DNA of 8,859 nucleotides from an uncultured Selenomonadales bacterium (GTDB lineage: Bacteria > Bacillota > Negativicutes > Selenomonadales > Selenomonadaceae), in assembly GCA_937915885.1 (NCBI GenBank), contig CALGGP010000253.1, forward strand, positions 1 through 8,859, in the 5' to 3' direction. How positions within the stretch are numbered: the stretch's first letter is position 1; the number at the start of each line of letters is the position of its first letter. The notes beneath the pieces were generated by a model, which saw nothing but the letters and a program-made list of their open reading frames with translations, did no database searches and was not told the DNA's origin. Below, one piece after another: positions 4,261-8,859 of the stretch. Both the position numbers and the translations under genes were made by a program.

Positions 4261-7224
4261 ATGCAAAGCGAAGCGGAATTGGATTTCTACATTCAAAATA
4301 TGTTGGCGGCGGCGGCAATCGATTCGGACATGCAGATCGGCTCCAATGTCGAGATAAATGCGGCATTGAAAACCGCCTCGAAAAATCAAACCGGCAACGT
4401 CGGACATCCCGATCATATTGCCGTCGTCAACGACTTCGTTCTCGTCATGGAGAATAAGCTCGATCAATCGAAACTGTGTCTCCGCGCGGACGGCACGATC
4501 GATCAATCCGTCGACGCCACCAAAAATTATGCCGTCAACGGCGCCGTCTTCTACGCCAAAAAAATTCTCGACGGCTCGACTTACAAAAAAATTTTCGCCT
4601 TCGGCAATGTCGGCGATCGAAAACATCACATCATCAAGCCGGTGTTCGTCGGCGCCGAAGGCATTAAAGAATTGCCGACCGTCGAGACGTTCAAAAATTT
4701 TACCGCCGACAACATTGACGCCTACTATCAACGAATGGTTTGCGGTCGAGAGTCCGACAAAGATGTCGAGCTCAAAACAATTATCAGTCGGGCTAAAGAA
4801 CTTCACGAGCACCTTCGGAATTTCGGTCAGCTCGGCGAAGACGAGAAACCGCTCGTCGTGTCGGCGATCCTGTTGGCGCTCGCGGAAAAGCCCAAGGACT
4901 TTCATATCGAGCAGTTGACGGGCGACTCGATCAAAAACGACGGCACCAAAATTTTTGAGTACCTCGAAAATCATTTGAGCCGCGCGCGCGTCCGTCCCGA
5001 AGTCAAGAAACAGAAGGTGCTCAATCAGTTTACGCTGATCAAAGATCGCCCGCTCCTGAACACCGTCAACAAAAATCTCGGCAAGACGCCGTTGCGTTTC
5101 TTCACCGAGTTCATCGACCGGCACATTTACGATGCCGTCACCGACAATTCGCCCGAAGATTATCTCGGACGTTTTTACGGCGAGTTCGTGTCGTACTCGG
5201 GCGGCGACGGTCAATCGCTCGGCGTCGTACTCACTCCGCGACATATCACCGAATTGTTTTGCGATCTGGTCGAGCTCCGCGCGGACGATGTGGTGTTCGA
5301 TCCGTGTTGCGGCACCGGCGGATTTTTGATCGCCGCCATGCATCGCATGCTCGAAACGGTGAACTCCGACGCCGAACGCGATCAAATCAAGCAACGACAA
5401 ATTCACGGGATCGAAATTCGAGAGGACATGTTTTCGATCGCGACGACCAATATGATCCTGCGCGGCGACGGTCAAAGCAATCTGATCTGCGACGATTTTC
5501 TGTCGAAGGATGCCGACAAACTTCAACTGCTCGGCGGCGGCTTGACGGTCGGGCTGATGAACCCGCCGTATTCTCAAGCGAAAACCAAAGAGACGGCTCA
5601 TCTGTCGGAGCTGAGATTCATACTGCATCTGCTTGATTCGATCGTGAGCGGCGGTCGGGCGGCGGTGATCGTGCCGGTGTCGGCGATGATCGGCAAGACG
5701 AAGGACGATAAGATTATCAAGCGCGAGATTTTGAAGCGACACACGCTCGAAGGCGTCATCAATCTCAACAAGAATACGTTTTATCGGATCGGGACGGTGC
5801 CGTGCGCGGCGGTGTTTACGGCGGGCGTTCCTCACTCGAAAGATAAGCTCGTCAAGTTCATCAATTTCGAGGACGACGGCTTTGAAGTCAAAAAGCATTT
5901 GGGGCTGATCGAGACGGAGCGGGCGAAGGATCGCAAACAATATCTGCTCGACTGTTGGCGCGGGCTGACAGATGATGTGCCGTCGAAGTTCATGGTGGAG
6001 ACGACGGTTGAGGACGGCGACGAGTGGCTGCATTCGTTTTATTATTACAATGACGAGTTGCCGACGGAGGCGGAGTTCGAGAAGACGATCGCCGATTATC
6101 TGACGTTCGAGTTCAATATGATAGTGCATGGGCGCGGGTATTTGTTCGGCGTCGAAAAAAAAAATGAACCGTTGAGCGACGAGGAGCCGCCGCTCCCCGA
6201 ACCCCACGCTTGGAAAACTTTTTCGATCGATGAACTGTTTCGATTAGAGTCGGGCAAATGCAGTCAAGCGAATCGGCTCCGCGCGGACGCTCGCGGCGTT
6301 CCGTATGTCGGCGCCACCAACAGGAACAACGGCGTCCTAAATATTGTCGAGCCCGTTGAAGAATTGATGCAGGACGGCAACTGCATTGCTTTTATAAAAC
6401 AGGGCGAAGGCTCGGTCGGTTATTCCGTCTACAAGGCTGAAAAATTTATCGCGTCGACGAGCGTTGAGATTGGGCGCGCCCCTTTTTTAAATAAATATGT
6501 CGGGCTGTTCATCACGGCGATCGCCGATAAAGTACGGGGCAAATATAATTTTAATTATCCGCGCAGTGAATCTCGTTTGCGCAAAGAATTATTGCAGTTA
6601 CCTGCGACGGCGGACGGCGCGCCCGATTTTGAGTACATGGAAAATTATATTCGAGCGCGGGAGTCGCAGCTCCTTCGCCGATATCTCGAAAAACTCCGCG
6701 CGGAAGATTTTTCAAGCGGCGAGGCGCCGGCGGCATTGATCGATAAAACTTGGCGCGCCTTTTACATCGAAGAAGTTGCCGAGATCAGTTCGGGGCGAGA
6801 CATTTACGAGGACGAACGCCGCGAAGGTCTGACGCCATATATCGGAGCGTCGGCGGCGAATAACGGCATCACTCATTTTGTCGGCAACGTCAACGAAACG
6901 CTCGAGGCGCGCTGCATCTCCGTCAACAGAAACGGCTCGGTCGGCTACGCCTTTTATCATCCGTACTTTGCTTTGTACTCGAACGACTGTCGGAAGTTGC
7001 GCCCGAAGATCGACGATGAGTTTGTGTCTGTATTTATTGCTCAACAGATAACGGCTCAACGCGGAAAATACAGTTACGGCTATAAAATGGGGACGGGTCG
7101 ATTGAAGCGGCAAAAAATTTTATTGCCTGCGACGGAAGACGGAGCTCCCGACTTCGATTACATGAAAAATTATATTCGAGCATTGAATGATCGGATCATA
7201 CGTCAATGCCCCCCCCCCCGTTGA
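4261..7224 (+). CDS. Fused restriction-modification-specificity enzyme (Type IIB/IIG-like; nuclease-HsdM-TRD-TRD)
   Basis: A 987-aa single-chain R-M protein. Residues 1-130 hold a likely PD-(D/E)xK nuclease: PD at 50-51 and ENK at 64-66 in DFVLVMENKLD. A helical region precedes an HsdM-type N6-adenine methylase: SLGVVLTPRHITELF (319-333), SAM-binding motif I VVFDPCCGTGGFLIAA (344-359) and catalytic motif IV NPPY (434-437). Two HsdS-like TRDs follow, about 650-810 and 830-985, each with W-(K/R)-x-F at the start, a central GSVGY, and LPAT-x-DGAPDF-x-YM at the end. AloI/CjeI-type enzymes are built this way, methylating bipartite sites and cutting outside them. ATG 4261 was chosen because GGGTG lies 6 nt upstream; GTG 4252 in frame is possible but has no such site. 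An A10 run at 6155-6164 sits at the methylase/TRD border and a C11 run at 7209-7219 just before the stop. The gene separates the binding protein from its ATPases. Codon use is like its neighbours. Confidence 0.88.
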   Translation: MQSEAELDFYIQNMLAAAAIDSDMQIGSNVEINAALKTASKNQTGNVGHPDHIAVVNDFVLVMENKLDQSKLCLRADGTIDQSVDATKNYAVNGAVFYAKKILDGSTYKKIFAFGNVGDRKHHIIKPVFVGAEGIKELPTVETFKNFTADNIDAYYQRMVCGRESDKDVELKTIISRAKELHEHLRNFGQLGEDEKPLVVSAILLALAEKPKDFHIEQLTGDSIKNDGTKIFEYLENHLSRARVRPEVKKQKVLNQFTLIKDRPLLNTVNKNLGKTPLRFFTEFIDRHIYDAVTDNSPEDYLGRFYGEFVSYSGGDGQSLGVVLTPRHITELFCDLVELRADDVVFDPCCGTGGFLIAAMHRMLETVNSDAERDQIKQRQIHGIEIREDMFSIATTNMILRGDGQSNLICDDFLSKDADKLQLLGGGLTVGLMNPPYSQAKTKETAHLSELRFILHLLDSIVSGGRAAVIVPVSAMIGKTKDDKIIKREILKRHTLEGVINLNKNTFYRIGTVPCAAVFTAGVPHSKDKLVKFINFEDDGFEVKKHLGLIETERAKDRKQYLLDCWRGLTDDVPSKFMVETTVEDGDEWLHSFYYYNDELPTEAEFEKTIADYLTFEFNMIVHGRGYLFGVEKKNEPLSDEEPPLPEPHAWKTFSIDELFRLESGKCSQANRLRADARGVPYVGATNRNNGVLNIVEPVEELMQDGNCIAFIKQGEGSVGYSVYKAEKFIASTSVEIGRAPFLNKYVGLFITAIADKVRGKYNFNYPRSESRLRKELLQLPATADGAPDFEYMENYIRARESQLLRRYLEKLRAEDFSSGEAPAALIDKTWRAFYIEEVAEISSGRDIYEDERREGLTPYIGASAANNGITHFVGNVNETLEARCISVNRNGSVGYAFYHPYFALYSNDCRKLRPKIDDEFVSVFIAQQITAQRGKYSYGYKMGTGRLKRQKILLPATEDGAPDFDYMKNYIRALNDRIIRQCPPPR
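6155..6164 (+). repeat. A10 homopolymer at the methylase/TRD boundary
   Basis: Ten consecutive A in the codons for VEKKN (E632-N635), directly between the HsdM domain and the linker to TRD1. With 11 A the frame reaches TGA immediately after the tract. With 9 A it reads MNR and then TGA. Either one-base slip therefore removes all TRDs from the protein. The run could be a replication or transcription slippage site; 10 A is the full-length state. Confidence 0.85.
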
Positions 7225-7435
7225 AAGATAAAGAATGGCGCTCGTTCTCCGTCGAAGATATTTTCGATCACATTCAGCGCGGGCGGCGTCTCAAAACTGC
7301 CGATCACATTGAAGGCGACAAGCCTTATGTGTCGTCGACGGCAATCAACAACGGCGTTGATAATTTTATCGGCAACGTCGACAATGTTCGGACATTCAAA
7401 GATTGTTTGACGGTCGCCAACAGCGGCTCGGTCGG
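6409..7435 (+). repeat. Triplicated GGCTCGGTCGG motif inside the three TRDs
   Basis: The 11-mer GGCTCGGTCGG occurs once in each TRD, at 6409-6419, 6934-6944 and 7425-7435, encoding GSVG. In addition, AAAATTATATTCGAGC is identical at the end of TRD1 (6641-6656) and TRD2 (7166-7181), exactly 525 bp apart and in the same frame. These conserved stretches mark the three modules as copies of one domain and could serve as short tracts for in-frame recombination. Confidence 0.7.
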
Positions 7436-7724
7436 CGCGGCTTTTTATCACCCTTACGAGTTCGTTGCGAGTGATCATGTGACGGCGTTCGGCTCTGCGC
7501 GGCTCGATCGGTACGGTTACCTGTTCGTCGCAACGTTGATGAGTCGGTTGACGGAGAAATACAGTTTCAATCGCGAGATCAACGACGTGCGGGTGAGGCG
7601 CGAAAAAATTTTGTTGCCGACGACGGCGAACGGATCGCCCGACTTCGACTTCATGTCCGCTTACGTTCGGAGCAGGGCGGCAGAAATTTTGTCTCGATAC
7701 TTCGCTCGACATCAAAGGAAGTGA
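7206..7724 (+). CDS. Third HsdS-like target-recognition domain, out of frame with the preceding R-M gene
   Basis: 172 aa forming a single type I specificity (HsdS-like) TRD. It has WRSFSVEDIF at the start, KPYVSSTAINNGV, a central GSVGAAFYHPYEF, and LPTTANGSPDFDFM plus YVRSRAAEILSRYF at the end. These align by eye with TRD2 of the upstream protein (GSVGYAFYHPY, LPATEDGAPDFDYM). The frame opens at ATG 7206, 19 nt inside the upstream gene, and begins within the C11 run as MPPPPLKDKEW. No good ribosome binding site precedes this ATG. The natural reading is therefore a C-terminal third module of the upstream enzyme, currently separated by the tract: one extra C, loss of two, or a -1 ribosomal slip fuses them. 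Translational coupling as a free half-S protein is the alternative. Confidence 0.82.
   Translation: MPPPPLKDKEWRSFSVEDIFDHIQRGRRLKTADHIEGDKPYVSSTAINNGVDNFIGNVDNVRTFKDCLTVANSGSVGAAFYHPYEFVASDHVTAFGSARLDRYGYLFVATLMSRLTEKYSFNREINDVRVRREKILLPTTANGSPDFDFMSAYVRSRAAEILSRYFARHQRK
7209..7219 (+). repeat. C11 homopolymer between TRD2 and TRD3, probable phase-variation tract
   Basis: Eleven consecutive C span the end of the 4261-7224 gene and the start of the third TRD frame. With 11 C the first protein ends CPPPR-stop. With 12 or 9 C the frames join, and in the 12-C form read CPPPPLKDKEWRSF. That is similar to the natural TRD1-TRD2 junction ALIDKTWRAF. Long poly-C runs in coding sequence are a recognised basis of slipped-strand phase variation in bacterial R-M genes. 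Confidence 0.85.
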
Positions 7725-7736
7725 TCAATGTAAATG
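7715..7736 (+). promoter_or_regulatory. Ribosome binding site and ATG-TAA-ATG start region of the NikD-like gene
   Basis: AAGGAAG (7715-7721) overlaps the end of the TRD3 frame. It is 6 nt from an ATG at 7728 that is followed at once by TAA, and 12 nt from the true ATG at 7734 in the same frame. The best-spaced start codon thus opens a one-codon reading frame directly before nikD. This might reduce nikD initiation or feed it by reinitiation, or it may be a point-mutation relic. Confidence 0.5.
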
Positions 7737-8525
7737 ATACTTGACGTAAAAAATCTGGCGGTCTCGTACGCAAAAAATTCCAAGCCGACGATCCAAGGCG
7801 TGACGTTCGAGCTCGACGAACATGAAATTCTTGCAATCGTCGGGGAATCGGGCTCGGGCAAAACGACCGTGATCCGCGCGATCTTGAATGTGTTGCCGGG
7901 CGGCGGTCGAGTCTCCGACGGCTCGATCGTTTTCGACGGGCGCGATCTCTCAACGCTCGACGGCGAAGGTTGGCGTTCGCTCCGCGGCAAGGATATCTCG
8001 ATGATCTTTCAGGACAGCGGCGCTATGATGAATCCCGTGCACACGATCGGCAAACAGTTCGTCGAATACATTCAGACGCACAGCGATCTCGACAAGGGCG
8101 CGGCGTATGCGCTCGCGATCGAAAAACTTGCGATGATGAATCTGCCCAACCCCGATAATATTATGAGCTCCTACACATTCGAGCTGAGCGGCGGCATGCG
8201 ACAACGCGTCGGGATCGCAATGGCGATCACCTTTCAACCGAAATTATTATTGGCGGACGAGCCGACCTCGGCGCTGGACGTGACGACGCAGGCTCAAATC
8301 GTCGGCGAGCTGATGTTCATCACGCGCGGGACGGGCGCCGCAATGATCATCGTCACTCACAACTTGGGCGTGGCGTCGTATTTATCCGACAAACTGATCG
8401 TGATGTCGCAAGGGCGGGTGGTCGAGGCGGGCGCCACCGACGACGTCATAAAAAATCCGACGCATCAATACACGCAAGCGCTGTTGGCGTCGGTGCCGGA
8501 GATGGGGAGGCGACGCTATGTCTGA
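7734..8525 (+). CDS. nikD: NikD-like ATP-binding protein of the nickel/peptide-family ABC importer
   Basis: Cytoplasmic ATPase of 263 aa with a complete ABC set: Walker A GESGSGKTT (37-45), Q-loop glutamine 93 in IFQDSGAMMNP, signature LSGGMRQR (151-158), Walker B LLLADEP (171-177), D-loop SALD and H-loop histidine 209 in VTHN. It ends soon after NPTHQYTQALL, so it lacks the long C-terminal extension of OppD/DppD (about 320 aa or more) and has the length of NikD. It lies 9 nt after the TRD3 stop, so a transcript through the R-M gene would supply it. The stop overlaps the next ATPase start by 8 nt (ATGTCTGA, 8518-8525). The last 45 bases of the gene form the beginning of the duplicated segment that ends the window. 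Substrate is inferred from the operon only. Confidence 0.93.
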   Translation: MILDVKNLAVSYAKNSKPTIQGVTFELDEHEILAIVGESGSGKTTVIRAILNVLPGGGRVSDGSIVFDGRDLSTLDGEGWRSLRGKDISMIFQDSGAMMNPVHTIGKQFVEYIQTHSDLDKGAAYALAIEKLAMMNLPNPDNIMSSYTFELSGGMRQRVGIAMAITFQPKLLLADEPTSALDVTTQAQIVGELMFITRGTGAAMIIVTHNLGVASYLSDKLIVMSQGRVVEAGATDDVIKNPTHQYTQALLASVPEMGRRRYV

Positions 8526-8715
8526 CGTGATTATGAGCGTCGAAAACTTGACGAAGAAATTTCCCGTCGCGGGCGGAAAATTTTTGACGGCGTGCGACAA
8601 CATTTCCTTCCACGTCCGACGCGGTCAAACGATCGGGATCGTCGGCGAGAGCGGCTGCGGCAAGACGACTCTGTTGGCATCGGTGTTGGAAATGGGGAGG
8701 CGACGCTATGTCTGA
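8518..8715 (+). pseudogene. nikE: Truncated NikE-like ATPase start (first copy)
   Basis: A 65-aa frame starting at ATG 8518, 7 nt after GGGGAGG (8504-8510) and overlapping the nikD stop. It reads a normal NikE/DppF N-terminus: VENLTKKFPVAGGKF, NISFHVRRGQTIGIVG and Walker A GESGCGKTT (43-51). Straight after Walker A it runs into the second duplication unit and continues in frame as LLASVLEMGRRRYV-stop, which is the C-terminal end of NikD with one P-to-L change. The protein has no Q-loop, signature or Walker B and cannot be an ATPase alone. It is either a true duplication remnant or an assembly product at a contig end. Confidence 0.75.
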
Positions 8716-8859
8716 CGTGATTATGAGCGTCGAGAACTTGACGAAAAAATTTCCCGTCGCGGGCGGAAAATTTTTGACGGCGTGCGACAACATTTCCTTC
8801 CACGTCCGACGCGGTCAAACGATCGGGATCGTCGGCGAGAGCGGCTGCGGCAAGACGAC
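8708..8859 (+). CDS. nikE: NikE-like ATP-binding protein, 5' part only (second copy, runs off the window)
   Basis: A second start of the partner ATPase at ATG 8708, with its own GGGGAGG 7 nt upstream, open to the last base. The roughly 50 visible residues match the first copy completely, because the two internal base differences are synonymous (GAA/GAG, AAG/AAA). They end inside Walker A, at GESGCGKTT. Its start overlaps the stop of the truncated first copy by 8 nt, repeating the nikD/nikE overlap. If the gene continues normally past the window it would be the second nucleotide-binding subunit of the importer. Nothing in the window shows whether it does, or whether a third unit follows. Confidence 0.6.
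   Translation, partial: MSDVIMSVENLTKKFPVAGGKFLTACDNISFHVRRGQTIGIVGESGCGKT

Larger units (their letters stand above)
8481..8859 (+). repeat. 190-bp tandem duplication across the nikD/nikE junction
   Basis: Bases 8481-8670 recur at 8671-8859, where the window ends one base short of a complete second unit. Direct comparison shows 6 differences in 189 positions, all transitions. They are at 8489/8679, 8496-8497/8686-8687, 8501/8691, 8544/8734 and 8556/8746. Each copy covers the nikD 3' end, the GGGGAGG ribosome binding site and the nikE start up to Walker A. The period is one base more than a multiple of three, so nikD tail, first nikE and second nikE lie in three different frames. Confidence 0.93.

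Noticed and set aside
4177..6207. Long open frame (676 codons) on the minus strand opposite the R-M gene
   Set aside because: The + strand frame carries clear nuclease and methylase motifs in conserved order. The antisense product is rich in R, H, I and D with no recognisable domain, a usual shadow of this codon bias.
6551..7113. Minus-strand open frames opposite TRD1 and TRD2
   Set aside because: They are shadows of the coding TRDs with no domain, no ribosome binding site and no matching partner elsewhere.
4214..7733. Transposon or integron carrying the R-M gene
   Set aside because: No transposase, integrase or terminal inverted repeats were seen. The only flanking similarity is GTGATTAATA (4252) against GTGATCAATG (7721), which is short and imperfect and overlaps start/ribosome-binding sequence.

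Overview
The window looks like one stretch (perhaps a whole contig) of an uncultured anaerobic Firmicutes-type bacterium. The lineage may be Negativicutes; that is inferred only from the riboswitch style, strong purine-rich Shine-Dalgarno sites, frequent TTG/GTG starts and moderately GC-rich codon use, and the genus cannot be named. All genes lie on the + strand.

Layout. Bases 1-238 hold a cobalamin (B12) riboswitch cut off at its 5' end, with an antiterminator/terminator expression platform. Behind it come two permeases of the nickel/peptide ABC importer family (297-1235 and 1232-2050, overlapping by 4 nt) that resemble NikB and NikC closely. A 579-nt non-coding gap follows, built mainly of a 128-bp tandem repeat (about 2.4 copies). 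Next is the lipoprotein substrate-binding protein (2630-4213). A restriction-modification gene then interrupts the transporter operon. It is a single large polypeptide (4261-7224) with an N-terminal PD-(D/E)xK nuclease, an HsdM-type adenine methylase and two HsdS-type target-recognition domains (TRDs), followed in another frame by a third TRD (7206-7724). The transporter resumes with a NikD-like ATPase (7734-8525). The start of the partner NikE-like ATPase is present twice, because a 190-bp segment is tandemly duplicated up to the window end.

How it fits together. The transporter is B12-feedback regulated, which suggests import of cobalt, nickel or a metal chelate linked to cobalamin synthesis (inference). 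The most unusual part is the R-M gene. It has an A10 tract exactly at the methylase/TRD boundary and a C11 tract exactly between TRD2 and TRD3. A one-base slip in A10 in either direction stops translation before any TRD. A one-base gain in C11 joins TRD3 in frame and rebuilds a linker like the one between TRD1 and TRD2. This has the form of a phase-variable, three-TRD, Type IIB/IIG-like restriction-modification enzyme inside a B12-controlled metal-transport operon. The domain assignments come from motifs read by eye; switching and metal specificity are hypotheses.
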